Notes under the pieces: generated by a model
Told to the model about the DNA's origin: nothing
The model's input: the letters and a program-made list of their open reading frames with translations, nothing else
The model's database searches: none
From: JAEULH01 sp963746275
GTDB lineage: Bacteria; Pseudomonadota; Alphaproteobacteria; Rhodospirillales; Defluviicoccaceae
Direction of reading: 5' to 3'
DNA: 64,000 bases
Assembly (NCBI GenBank): GCA_963746275.1
Contig: CAVVAX010000007.1
Coordinates: 68,217-132,216 of the forward strand
Part shown: piece by piece, positions 27,925 through 36,781 of the stretch
How the letters are laid out: the number at the start of each line of letters is the position of its first letter
Position numbering within the stretch: position 1 is the stretch's first letter
Position numbers and translations under genes: made by a program

Positions 27925-29553
27925 TTACTCGGCGGCGGTGACGGTCGGCTCGCCAAGAAGCGCGCGCCGCTCGACTTCGGCAAAGCCCTCCTCGGCGGAT
28001 CGTTCCGGCGCCAGCAGAGACACAATGATCCCGATCAGGAACGATCCGGTCATCGTGAACAGGCAGGGGTTCTTCAGCGGGAAGAACCACCACTGGCTCG
28101 TCACGTTCGCCGTGTGGGCGGCGATGGCCGCCTGGGCCGCCGCCACGACCTCCGGCGCCGATCCTGCCGCAGCCGCCTTCGGACCCAGCAGGTCGATCTG
28201 GATGGTCGGCCCAAGGTAGATCAGCAGCAGCGTCGCGAACGTCCCGAACATGATGCTGCAAACGGCGCCCCAGGTCGTGAACCGCCGCCAGAACACCGAC
28301 ATCACCAACGCCGGGAAGTTCGCGGAGGCCGCGATCGAGAACGTCAAGCCCACCATGTAGGCCACGTTCTGGCCCTGGAAGACGATGCCGAGGATGACGG
28401 CGAACACGCCCAGGATCACCGACGACAGCCGGGCGACGATGAGCTGCTCGCGCTCGGGCGCGTGGCCGCCGCGGATGACGTTGACCCACAGGTCGTGGGA
28501 CAAGGCACCGGCTCCGGCCAACGTCAGGCCGGCGACCACGGCCAGGATCGTGGCGAAGGCGACCGCGCAGATGAAGCCGAAGAAGATGTTCCCGGCGATC
28601 GTCTGCGCCAGCAGCGGCGCCGCCATGTTGCCGCCACCACCGACGGCGAGGATCTGCTGCTGCCCGACCAACACCATGGCGCCGAAGCCGAGGATGAAGG
28701 TGATCAGGTAGAATCCACCGATCCAGATCGTCGCCCACATGACCGAGATACGCGCCTGCTTCGCATCCGGCACCGTGTAGAAGCGCATGAGAATGTGGGG
28801 CAGCCCCGCGGTGCCGAACATCAGCGCAAGACCGAGGGAAACGGCGTCCCAGGCGCCGGTGACGACCTTGGTCCCAGGCTCGAGCACCCTCTGCCCTTCT
28901 ATTCTCGCCGCTTCGGCGAAAAGGTTCATCGGGTTGAAGCCGAACTTGGACAGCACGATGAGCGCCATGACGGTGGCGCCACCGAGCAACAGGCACGCCT
29001 TGATGACCTGCACCCAGGTCGTCGCGATCATGCCGCCGAACAGCACGTAGGTCATCATGACCACGCCGACGATGATCACCGCCAGGGTGTAGTCGAGGCC
29101 GAACAGCAGTTTGATCAGGGTGCCCGACCCCACCATCTGGGCGATGAGGTAGGTGAGGACGACGGCCATGGTGCCGATCGACGAGGCCACCCGCACCGGC
29201 TTCTGCTGCAGCCGGTAGGCCACGACGTCGGTGAAGGTGTACTTGCCGAGGTTGCGCAGCGGCTCGGCGATGAGGAACAGGATGATCGGCCAGCCGACCA
29301 GCCAGCCGGTGGAGTAGATCAACCCGTCAAAGCCGTTCAGTGCGACCAGCCCGGCGATGCCGAGGAAGCTCGCCGCGCTCATGTAGTCTCCGGCGAGCGC
29401 GAGGCCGTTCTGGAAGCCGGTGATCGAGCGCCCGGCCGCGTAGAAGTGCTCCGCCGTCTTCGTCCGCCGCGCTGCCCAATATGTAACCCCCATCGTAAAG
29501 GCAACGAAGAGGAAGAAGAAAATGATTGCTTCGATGTTGGTGCCCTGGCTCAT
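27925..29553 (-). CDS. actP: Cation/acetate symporter
   Basis: 542-residue sodium:solute symporter (SSS/SLC5) that imports acetate and other short monocarboxylates with a cation. Thirteen or so transmembrane helices; family segments include TAEHFYAAGRSITGFQNGLA, LAGDYMSAASFLGIAGLVAL, TFTDVVAYRL and LIAQMVGSGTLIKLLFGLDY. Length matches E. coli ActP (549). The start follows CGGAGGTAGGCC. It is 3 bases after the DUF485 gene, as in the yjcH-actP pair, and ends before a strong terminator. Confidence 0.94.
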   Translation of the reverse strand: MSQGTNIEAIIFFFLFVAFTMGVTYWAARRTKTAEHFYAAGRSITGFQNGLALAGDYMSAASFLGIAGLVALNGFDGLIYSTGWLVGWPIILFLIAEPLRNLGKYTFTDVVAYRLQQKPVRVASSIGTMAVVLTYLIAQMVGSGTLIKLLFGLDYTLAVIIVGVVMMTYVLFGGMIATTWVQVIKACLLLGGATVMALIVLSKFGFNPMNLFAEAARIEGQRVLEPGTKVVTGAWDAVSLGLALMFGTAGLPHILMRFYTVPDAKQARISVMWATIWIGGFYLITFILGFGAMVLVGQQQILAVGGGGNMAAPLLAQTIAGNIFFGFICAVAFATILAVVAGLTLAGAGALSHDLWVNVIRGGHAPEREQLIVARLSSVILGVFAVILGIVFQGQNVAYMVGLTFSIAASANFPALVMSVFWRRFTTWGAVCSIMFGTFATLLLIYLGPTIQIDLLGPKAAAAGSAPEVVAAAQAAIAAHTANVTSQWWFFPLKNPCLFTMTGSFLIGIIVSLLAPERSAEEGFAEVERRALLGEPTVTAAE

Positions 29554-29556
29554 GGC

Positions 29557-29829
29557 CTACCTCCGCAGCTCGGCAAGTTCGCGGTCGTAGCTGCCGTTGG
29601 CCCAACCGACATAGATGAACGTCAAGACCCAGGCGAACACGATCACCAGCGCGCCGAGAAGGATCCCCAGCGTCAGCCCCGTGGTGAGCACCATTCCCAG
29701 CAGGGGCTTGTTGAACGCCACGAGCAGAATGAAGCCGTAGTAGGCAATGAGCATGAACACGCTCAGCCAGATGGCAATCCGCCATCGCTTTGCGGCTATC
29801 GCGTGAAGCCGCGCGTCAGAATGAGCCAT
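29557..29829 (-). CDS. DUF485 membrane protein (YjcH-like)
   Basis: 90 residues with two transmembrane helices (IWLSVFMLIAYYGFILLVAF and LTLGILLGALVIVFAWVLTF) and the typical C-terminal YVGWANGSYDRELAELR. DUF485 genes almost always precede actP; the product is thought to accompany the symporter. Strong GGAGGAGGT ribosome site. Promoter expected in the 267-base gap upstream. Confidence 0.92.
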   Translation of the reverse strand: MAHSDARLHAIAAKRWRIAIWLSVFMLIAYYGFILLVAFNKPLLGMVLTTGLTLGILLGALVIVFAWVLTFIYVGWANGSYDRELAELRR

Positions 29830-30096
29830 ACCTCCTCCCTAAGCACTCGGTCTTGATTGCCAGACCGGCTCGTTAAAGTACATCAGCAATGGCAGAGGCT
29901 GATGTCCACGTCAACATTGGCGCAGCCTCGGCTGCAAAATCGCAAGATGCGGCATGGCGTGTTCCGGAAGAACGCCTGCTGTCGTCATGCGGCTGAACCA
30001 CCATTACGCTGCACCCGCGAATAGAAAGCCGGCCGCGGCTCGGCAGATGATCGCCCTTTTCAGCAGCGAGGCTTACTTTCGCCAGCACGGCGCGAG

Positions 30097-32085
30097 CTAT
30101 GCTCCCGGCTTTTCCAGCGACGTGTCGCCGATGTCCTCCACGAGCGCCTCCACCTCGGCCTGGGGCACCGACGACATCTCCATCTTGTAGGCCAGGAACC
30201 ACATCATCGCGACGCCGAGCAGCCAGAACAGAATCTGCCACGCCCAAATCGACGGGATGCCGAACGTCCAGCCCTCCCGGCCGGCGCTGGGTGCTCCGAA
30301 GATGTCGTTGCCGATCACGGCGCCGGGACCAATGCCGAAGAAGAACCAAGCGAGCGTGATGACCCACGCCACCGGGATGAGGTGGCGCTTGGCCTGCGGC
30401 AGGCTGGCATGCTCGCGCAGAAAGTTGTGGTACTTCATGCGGTGCGCATGCGCTTGGTCGCTCTGGGTCATGGCGGAGACGAGAACGCAGACGACGACGT
30501 TGAACAGGATGCCCCAGCCGGCCGAGTGGATGGTCAGCGGCCAACGCCCCCACGGCTGGATGCCGAGGGCTTCGAGCATCGCCAGGCCGAAGCTGTCGGT
30601 GAACGTCACCGCCAGCAGGCCGACGCCGAGCCCCCAGGTCGCGCCCTGTCGCGTGATCCACGGGATGTAGCAGACGCCGGCAAGCGGGACCCACATCTGG
30701 AAGCCGAAGGCGACGGCGAGGCCGCCGAGCAGGACCAGCGCGTCCTTCGAATAGGTGGCGACCAGCAGCGCCGAGATGACGATGAAGGCGACGCCGAGCC
30801 GGCCGAACAGCTTCTGCGTCGTGTGCGTCGCGCCGGGGTTGAGGTAGCGCTTGTAGAGGTCGCGGGTGAGGATGCCGCCGGCGGTGGACATGTAGGCCGC
30901 GCCGGTGGACTGCATCGCCGCCAGCGCGCAGACCGCGAGCAGGCCGATGAGCCACGGCCAGTTCTCGGCCAGGATGTTGAAGTAGAACGGCACCAGCGCG
31001 TCCGGCTGGACGTTGACGTCGAGGGGAATGATGTTGGCGACCGCCAGCCCCGCGTCGTTGATCGCCGGCTGCGGGCCGAGGAACAGCGCCGCCATCCCCT
31101 GGATCGCGGTGAAGAAGATCAGGATCAGGCCGATGCCGAAGGAGGACGCCCACACCTGCTGTGGCGCGAACGGCGCCGGATTGGTGTTGGAGAACGACCA
31201 CATGGTAAAGGCCGGCGCCGCCTGGATGCCCATCAGCGCGAACATGTAGGTGAGGATCATAACGCCGGTCCACAGCCCGCCGACCGGCGTCTCCTTGCCG
31301 AGCCCGGCCGTCCACTGGATGACCCCGGGCACCGCGAAGTAGGAATTGTAGTCGCCGCCGCCGAGGCCCTGGGTCGTGCCCCATTTGGCGATGGAGGTGG
31401 CGCCGAGCCTGGCCATGGCGTCGTTCAGCGCGTCCCAGCCGCCGATGGCGTTGAGCGCGATCACCCCGGTGATGACGATGCCTACAGCGAGCAGCACGCA
31501 CTGCAGGGTGTCGACGTAGGCCACTGCGCGCAGGCCGCCGGAGGCGACATAGATGAGCACGACGATGGCCAGCACCCACATGCCGAAGTTCTCGCTGACC
31601 AGGCCCTGCGGGTAGACGTCGGTAGTGGTGAGGACGTTGAACAGGTAGCCGGAGGCGCCCAGTTGCACGCCGAGGTACGGGATCGAGAACAGCAGCGCGA
31701 CGATGACGGTGAGGATGCGGATGGCGTCGCCCTGGAAATAGTCGGAAAGCATCTCGCCGGGCGTGACGTAGCCGAATCGCTTCCCCAGCATCCACTGTCG
31801 CTTAAGGAAAACCACCCCCGTGAAGGGTATCGTGATCGTATAGAACGAGGCGTAGGCGTACTGGAAGCCATCGCGGTAGACCAGCCCGGGGTGGCCCATG
31901 AATGTCCAGCCGGAGAAGGACGTCGCCGTTGCCGCCAGGACGAACACCCACAACGACAGCTTGCGGCCGGCGATAAAGTAATCGCTCGCGGTCCGCGCCA
32001 TCCGCGCGCCGCGGATGCCCCAGAAGATGCAGTAGGCCCAGTAGAGGACGACAAAGACGAACAACCAGATGATTTTTGCTGCCAA
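30097..32085 (-). CDS. Sodium:solute symporter family protein
   Basis: About 662 residues with thirteen or more transmembrane helices. Segments include ASDYFIAGRKLSLWVFVLAA, ATSFSGWTFMGHPGLVYRDG (Na+-site region), YFQGDAIRILTVIVALLFSI and AAMQSTGAAYMSTAGGILTR. Larger than ActP and only distantly similar; substrate unknown, a carboxylate is likely from context. A frame from GTG at 32109 is open, but AGGAGG lies inside it. The TTG at 32085 (LAAKIIWLFVFVVLYW) has ideal spacing from that site, so I prefer it. Adjacent to DUF485-actP, same strand, 267-base gap. Confidence 0.88.
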   Translation of the reverse strand: MAAKIIWLFVFVVLYWAYCIFWGIRGARMARTASDYFIAGRKLSLWVFVLAATATSFSGWTFMGHPGLVYRDGFQYAYASFYTITIPFTGVVFLKRQWMLGKRFGYVTPGEMLSDYFQGDAIRILTVIVALLFSIPYLGVQLGASGYLFNVLTTTDVYPQGLVSENFGMWVLAIVVLIYVASGGLRAVAYVDTLQCVLLAVGIVITGVIALNAIGGWDALNDAMARLGATSIAKWGTTQGLGGGDYNSYFAVPGVIQWTAGLGKETPVGGLWTGVMILTYMFALMGIQAAPAFTMWSFSNTNPAPFAPQQVWASSFGIGLILIFFTAIQGMAALFLGPQPAINDAGLAVANIIPLDVNVQPDALVPFYFNILAENWPWLIGLLAVCALAAMQSTGAAYMSTAGGILTRDLYKRYLNPGATHTTQKLFGRLGVAFIVISALLVATYSKDALVLLGGLAVAFGFQMWVPLAGVCYIPWITRQGATWGLGVGLLAVTFTDSFGLAMLEALGIQPWGRWPLTIHSAGWGILFNVVVCVLVSAMTQSDQAHAHRMKYHNFLREHASLPQAKRHLIPVAWVITLAWFFFGIGPGAVIGNDIFGAPSAGREGWTFGIPSIWAWQILFWLLGVAMMWFLAYKMEMSSVPQAEVEALVEDIGDTSLEKPGA

Positions 32086-32551
32086 GACCGCCCACCTCCT
32101 CTCGTGCACGCCCCGCCTCGGGCGCGGCGGAAGGGCGCCCAGCCCTTCGCCTGCGCGGGCTCTCTGTCACCCGCGCCAAACCAGTCTCAACGAGGGAGGT
32201 CGCCGGTCGCGGCGACAAGCCGATGCTAAGGGATTCCGCTTATCGCGAGCGCCGCGGATCGGCTGGCCGACGTTCACCCTCCCACGGGACCGTTCGGGGT
32301 CCTCGAAAAGCCTCGCGGGGATCCCGCGTAGCCTCGTCTTGTTTTAACGCGACTTGCAATTCGAATTCATTCTCTCGCAAGCGCCGCCAGCACTCGACGA
32401 CCTTTCGAGATTACTCTACGCATAGCATTATCGATGGGCGGGCACAACAGGGCTGAACCTTGGCGAGCATCGATGGGCGGAGGTCGCTCATAAGTAGTCG
32501 TCCGCGGACCGCCTCGGTGGCGGGCGACCGCCCGCTGCCCATGGGCGGCCG
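32086..32551. other. Divergent control region between the symporter and CBS-DUF294 genes
   Basis: No gene. AT-rich patches near 32340-32380 (TTTTAACGCGACTTGCAATT, TCGAATTCATTCT) and 32405-32432 are the best candidates for promoters. A 12-base direct repeat (below) lies close to the CBS-DUF294 start. Confidence 0.4.
32430..32480. promoter_or_regulatory. Direct repeat ATCGATGGGCGG, possible operator
   Basis: ATCGATGGGCGG occurs at 32430-32441 and again at 32469-32480, start-to-start distance 39 bases (close to four helical turns). It lies 70-120 bases upstream of the CBS-DUF294 start, so it could be a paired binding site. Inference only. Confidence 0.35.
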
Positions 32552-34046
32552 ATGAGCGCGCCGTCGCGGCCGAAGCTCGCGACCTCGCGGACCGCCATCT
32601 TCAGCAAGCTCGCCCGCGACTTCATGCGGCCGCGCGGAGGAGATTCTCGCAGTCCGCCCCGGAACCTCGTGCGAGGACATGATCGCGGGCCTCGCCGCGA
32701 CGCGCGCCACCTGCGCCGTGATCGTCGACACCGCCGGCCGCCCCGTCGGCATCGTCACCGAACGCGACGTCGCGCTCCGCATCGCCTACCGCGTTCCCGG
32801 CGAGACGCCGGTGGAACGGGTGATGAGTTCGCCGGTCATGACCGTCCGCCGGCGGGACTACCTCTACCATGCCATCGCCCTGATGCGCCGGCACGGCCTG
32901 CGCCACATGCCGGTGGTGGACGTCGAGGGCCGGCTGGCCGGCCTGCTCTTCCTGCACGATGCCCTGGCCGCCGCCGCCGACCAGCTCATGCGCCAGATCG
33001 ACCGGCTGACCCACGAGGGCACGCTCGAGGGCCTGCGCGAGGTCAAGGCCGCCCAGGTCGAGCTCGCCGAGGATCTCTTCGCCGACAAGCTGCCCGCGTC
33101 CGAAATCCAGCAGCTGCTCACCCGCATCAACAACGACATTTACCGGCGGCTGGGCGAGGCGACGCTGGCGCAGATGGCCGCCGAAGGCTGGGGCGAAATC
33201 CCGGTGGCGGGCTGCGCCATCGTCATGGGCTCAGGTGGCCGGGGCGAAAGCTTCCTCTTTCCCGACCAGGACAACGGCATCATCATTGCCGACTACCCCG
33301 ACGAGCGGCATGGCCAGGTCGATGCCTTCTATCGCGAGCTGGCCGAGCGGCTGTGCCGTGACCTCGACGCCGTCGGCATCCCCTACTGCAACGGCTACTG
33401 CATGGCGGTGAACCCGCTGTGGCGAAAGAGCCTGAGCCAGTGGATCGAGCAGATCACGCTGTGGGGGCGCAAGAGCAACTTCGTCGCCATCCGCCTGTCC
33501 GATATCTTCTTCGACTTCCAGCCGGTGTGGGGCCGCCACGACCTCGCGACCGCGCTGCGCCACCGCATCACCGGGATCGTGCGCAACAACCACCACTTCC
33601 TCCGCCAGATGTTTCAGGACAAGGTCGGCCACAACGTGGCGCTCGGCTTGTTCGGCGGCTTCGTCACCGAGAAGGATAAGCGGGAGCACCGCGGCCAGGT
33701 AAACCTCAAGCACACCGGCACCATCCCATTGGTGGGCGCCGTCCGCCTGCTGGCCTTGCGCGAGGGGGTTGAGGACACCGCGACGCTGGAACGCATCCGC
33801 GCGCTCGCCGAGCGCGGGACGCTGCGCAAGGGTGAGGCGGCGAGCCTCGCCTCCGCCTTCGAGGTCGTCACCGGCGTCCTGCTCTCCAAGCAGATCCTCG
33901 ACTACCGCGCCGGTCAGCCGGTGACCTCCTACGTCGACCCGGACCGGCTGACCAAGGCAGAGCGCTTGAGCCTGCTGGACGCGCTGAAGACCATCGACGG
34001 CTTACGCAAGCGCGTCCACCTCGAGTTCACCGGGCAGATTTTCTAG
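32552..34046 (+). CDS. CBS-pair / DUF294 nucleotidyltransferase-like protein (frameshifted)
   Basis: About 498 residues. N-terminal leader (MSAPSRPKLATSRTAIFSKL ARDFMRP), then a one-base frame change near 32636 into a CBS pair (EEILAVRPGTSCEDMIAGLA, IVDTAGRPVGIVTERDVALR, YHAIALMRRHGLRHMPVVDV). The DUF294 nucleotidyltransferase domain has the GSGGRGESFLFPDQDNG motif, with D-Q-D in the metal-binding position. The C-terminal DUF294_C domain ends LRKRVHLEFTGQIF. CBS pairs sense adenine nucleotides; the transferase activity is untested. Homologues are often next to acetate/sodium symporters and are thought to be signalling proteins for them. Divergent from the symporter gene. Confidence 0.87.
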
Positions 34047-34336
34047 ACGATATGGTGACGTCGATGCTTGAAGCCGGGAATGCATCATGCACCGATGGCG
34101 GCGTGACGAGCAGGACGGGATGACCGACGCGTAACCGCGACGAACCAGCCCCGAAGGGACGCACGCCCTTTTCCGGGAGGGAGAAGACGTGGACGACCGG
34201 CCTTGTGCGACTTGCGGCTTCCGGCAGCTCGCGCCGCCGCGCAAAGCCTGGCGCGGTGGCCGGATGGATACCCGCGGCGCGCGGCAGACGGTGGGCGGCC
34301 GTTGGGCGGCCAGGGCGCCGTGGCCACGCGCCCATT

Positions 34337-34403
34337 CTTCGCAACCGGGGGCTAGCCCCGCGGGTCCTCTGGATCGCCGTGACAAGCACGGCGATAACAG
34401 CGG
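34337..34403 (+). repeat. Family A palindromic repeat, copy 4 (diverged)
   Basis: TTCGCAACCGGGGGCTAGCC, then CCGCGGGTCCTCTGGATCGC, then CGTGACAAGCACGGCGATAA. Same order of blocks as the other A copies, with more changes in the palindrome. Confidence 0.55.
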
Positions 34404-34421
34404 GGACGGCGGCGGCGTCCT

Positions 34422-34640
34422 TCCCGTGAACAGGATCAGAAAGGCGATGATCAACGTGAACAATCCGATCGCCTCGGTCTGCGCGAAGGCGAGTAGGCCT
34501 ACCGGATGAACGGCTTCTTTTGGGGCGGAGTTTCTTGCGACGAGGTGATCCAGTCGGAGGCGATCTTGCCGAGCGCCAAGGCGACGCCGAACAATGGGTC
34601 GACGGCGAACTGGCGGATGGCATAGGGAAGGATCCGCGGC
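34422..34640 (-). pseudogene. Remnant resembling ATP synthase subunit c
   Basis: Minus-strand reading gives VDPLFGVALALGKIASDW, then ITSSQETPP. After a one-base shift it continues KEAVHPVGLLAFAQTEAIGL, then FTLIIAFLILFTGR. The last helix with TEAIGLF matches the proton-binding C-terminal helix of AtpE, where the Glu is the ion-binding residue. The VALALGKIASDW part matches the GxGxxxGxxxxx end of the first helix. The N-terminal helix is not recognisable, and no other atp genes are nearby. Could be a decayed extra copy or an isolated gene spoiled by indels. Confidence 0.45.
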
Positions 34641-34694
34641 GGTCGCTTGCGGGCCGCAGCGAGCAAAGCGAAGCTCGGGGAAGACGCCGCCAGT

Positions 34695-35132
34695 TCAGGC
34701 GGCTTCCTCGGCGCTGCCGCTGTCGCTTTCGGGGAACTGCGAGGCGTACTTGCCGATCCACTCCATCGCCGCTTCCTCCGCGGTCAGTTCCCGGCCCTGG
34801 CTGCGGTAGACGCCGTTGCGGTAGTCCTCGATGTGGCAGATCTGCTCGACCATCCGGGCGCGGAAGGCGTCATTGGGGTCGAGGAACTCGACGCCCATGT
34901 CGTAGCCCTCCTCCGTCGCCCGGCACCAGACGACCCGCGCCTTCGTCTCAAAGGCGGGGCGGACCACCGGGATGCGCAGGTCGATGACGACGCCCCTGGC
35001 AAGGGGACGGTCGGACTGGAAGGCGAGGCCGCCGAGGCCGACGTTGCGGCTGTGCCTCGACGCGTGGTCGAGCTCGGAGCCGGCGGTGATTTCGATGGTG
35101 ATGGTCGCGGGGTGGCGCATGAACTGCCGCAT
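34695..35132 (-). CDS. PilZ-domain protein
   Basis: 145 residues from the ATG at 35132 (MRQFMRHPATITIEI). A single PilZ domain: the RHP-type arginine near the N-terminus, then SRNVGLGGLAFQSDRPLARG in place of the D/N-x-S-x-x-G motif, VIDLRIPVVRPAFETKARVV and YDMGVEFLD. The C-terminal ~40 residues are helical and acidic. PilZ domains bind cyclic di-GMP, but here the RxxxR motif is incomplete and the serine is replaced by Gly, so binding is doubtful. A longer open frame up to 35318 lacks PilZ-like sequence. Confidence 0.75.
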   Translation of the reverse strand: MRQFMRHPATITIEITAGSELDHASRHSRNVGLGGLAFQSDRPLARGVVIDLRIPVVRPAFETKARVVWCRATEEGYDMGVEFLDPNDAFRARMVEQICHIEDYRNGVYRSQGRELTAEEAAMEWIGKYASQFPESDSGSAEEAA

Positions 35133-35532
35133 GATCGAACCCTCGCCGCTCGCCCGGCTCGCGGGCATTTGGTCCTGGAGGGCGGCGGGGTGCGGGTCCA
35201 GCGCCTGGGCCTTCGATCCAGCCACGGCGCTTGGTCCCGGAGCAACGAATGTGGCGCCTGCCACGCTCCCGCCGACGATCCGCCGCTTTCGAATTCGGCG
35301 AACGCCAATAGTGTACACCTGTGCACCGAAGCCGCCAGGGGCATCGGCACGGCAGGTTCATTTGTGGAGCGAGTGTGACCCGTTTGCGTCATAGAGTGCC
35401 CGGAGATCCAGCCCCACGCCCTGCGGGCGACCCTAGGTGAAGATGATGAACACCAAGTCTTTAGCGACCCTGACACCTACTATAACACCCACTTACACGC
35501 GACCTGGGGCAAACTGCCTACACCGCTTGTAC
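35133..35532. other. Stretch without a supported gene
   Basis: Between pilZ and the PIN toxin gene. A minus-strand scrap near 35375-35445 reads RPQGVGLDLRALYDANGSHS then LHK and a stop, which has protein-like composition but no start or family. Otherwise nothing seen. Confidence 0.25.
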
Positions 35533-35955
35533 TCACTCGTTTGCGACCCCAAGGATGTCGACCCCGGAGGCGCTTGCCGCGTTCCTGAGGTCCTGGTCGA
35601 GAGACGCGAGCGGCAGGCGCCGTCGCTGGGCGAGTTCCAGGTAGGCCGCGTCGTAGACGGTCAGCTGGAACTGGGCGGCAAGTCGCGCCGTCGCGTCCCA
35701 TGCCCGCTCGGCCGTGTCGCCATCCAGCGTGATCGGCAGGTCCCGCAGGAACGCGGCAAGCGTGGCGCGCTTCTCCGGAGCGATCCGGCGGCGGCGCTCG
35801 GCAGCGAGGAGGCCGCTGAGGGCTTCGAGGGGCCACAGCAGCGGCGCCGCGCCGCCCGTCTCGGCGACCCGGTCGAGCAGGTCCATGACCGCGGGTGTCT
35901 GCTCGTCTTCGAAACACCATGCCAGCGTTATCGAGGCGTCAAGGACTAGGCTCAC
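35533..35955 (-). CDS. PIN-domain toxin (VapC-like)
   Basis: 140 residues, probable Mg2+-dependent RNase toxin. The acidic PIN residues are visible: Asp6 in LVLDASITLAWCFEDE, a Glu in PLEALSGLLAAE, Asp in LTVYDAAYLELA, and Asp in LASLDQDL. It begins with GTG at 35955, whose GTGA contains the stop of the antitoxin gene, so translation is coupled. Type II toxin-antitoxin system with the upstream Phd-like gene. Confidence 0.88.
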   Translation of the reverse strand: MSLVLDASITLAWCFEDEQTPAVMDLLDRVAETGGAAPLLWPLEALSGLLAAERRRRIAPEKRATLAAFLRDLPITLDGDTAERAWDATARLAAQFQLTVYDAAYLELAQRRRLPLASLDQDLRNAASASGVDILGVANE

Positions 35956-36191
35956 GGCCGACCTTCGTCCACCAGGTCCTTGATCCTGATCCCGCCGAGG
36001 GTGACGCCGCGGCTCGCCTCGCGCAGGCCTGCGGCGGCGCGGCGTGCCTTCTCGCGATCGAAGCTCGGTGTCGCGGGGACGAGCTTGGCGACGGGCACGC
36101 CGCGCCTGGTGATGGTGACCTCAACGCCTCGCGCCACCGCGGCGAGGAGGGCGCTTAGTCGGTTCTTTGCCTCATAGGTCGGGACCTGCAT
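35952..36191 (-). CDS. Phd/YefM-family antitoxin
   Basis: 79 residues. The N-terminal Phd/YefM DNA-binding core is MQVPTYEAKNRLSALLAAVA, RGVEVTITRRGVPVAKLVPA. The C-terminal ~35 residues (SFDREKARRAAAGLREASRG, IRIKDLVDEG) should wrap the PIN toxin. Such antitoxins repress their own operon; a perfect inverted repeat lies 18 bases upstream of the start. Confidence 0.88.
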   Translation of the reverse strand: MQVPTYEAKNRLSALLAAVARGVEVTITRRGVPVAKLVPATPSFDREKARRAAAGLREASRGVTLGGIRIKDLVDEGRP

Positions 36192-36208
36192 GTCGGGAGC
36201 ACCATGAA

Positions 36209-36224
36209 ATAGCTAGATAGCTAT
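36209..36224. promoter_or_regulatory. Palindromic operator of the toxin-antitoxin operon
   Basis: ATAGCTA-GA-TAGCTAT: two 7-base arms, perfectly inverted, 2-base spacer, in an otherwise GC-rich region. It lies 18 bases upstream of the antitoxin ATG (minus strand), as expected for an autoregulatory site overlapping the promoter. Confidence 0.7.
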
Positions 36225-36781
36225 CAGTCGACCTCCTCAGGCAGGGAAGGTCCATTCCCGCGCGACTGCCACGACCGTAGCATAGCGAAGCCTAAGGCGC
36301 GGTGGCGGCCGACGCCGCGGCGCCGAGCAGGGCGGCAAAGGCCTCGCCGTCGGTCACCTTCGCGGACGCGCAAGGGGCGGCGGCCGCCACCCGCGTATCA
36401 GAAGATAAGCGCGCCCGCGTATCAGCAGTGGCTGTCCCGGCAAACGGCACAAAGGCCCCGGTCGCTGATGCCGCCCCAACCCTTCTACGCGTTGTCTGCT
36501 GACCCCGCTTGAGGCCGGTATTTCGCAGGTAACGCCGCGGCAATCCTGGTGGACGACACCGGGGCGGCGTACTTTGTCGATTTCCTCTTCGTCTGATCTG
36601 GGCAGGGTCGGGTCGGATCTGCCGCCCATACCCGCAAGACTTATCGAGCGCCCGGCAAGTCCACACCGAGGCCGGCCGCGGCCACCCCTGGGGCCTCTGC
36701 GGTGGCGGCTTAATGTATGCCAGTGCGCGCAGCGGGCGGGCGTGCTCTGTGCGGCTGCAAAAGCTGCGGCAGGAGCGGGGT
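36225..36781. other. Stretch without a supported gene
   Basis: Open frames exist on both strands (for example plus 36302-36502, Ala-rich) but none shows a ribosome site or family. A scrap near 36537-36597 (plus strand) reads AILVDDTGAAYFVDFLFV then stop. I see no recognisable gene; the second antiporter's promoter should lie at the right end. Confidence 0.3.

Larger units (their letters stand above)
34047..34694. other. Intergenic region with repeat and gene debris
   Basis: Holds a diverged family A repeat (34337-34403) and a remnant resembling the ATP-synthase c subunit (34422-34640). The first 290 bases show no recognisable gene. Confidence 0.4.

Noticed and set aside
27670..29856. 728-residue plus-strand open frame opposite actP
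   Set aside because: His/Arg/Asp/Gln-rich shadow of the actP and DUF485 genes; no family features.
30382..32229. 615-residue plus-strand open frame
   Set aside because: Antisense shadow of the sodium:solute symporter gene.
35133..35318. N-terminal extension of the PilZ protein to 35318
   Set aside because: Extra residues have no PilZ similarity, and a start with a plausible ribosome site exists at 35132.
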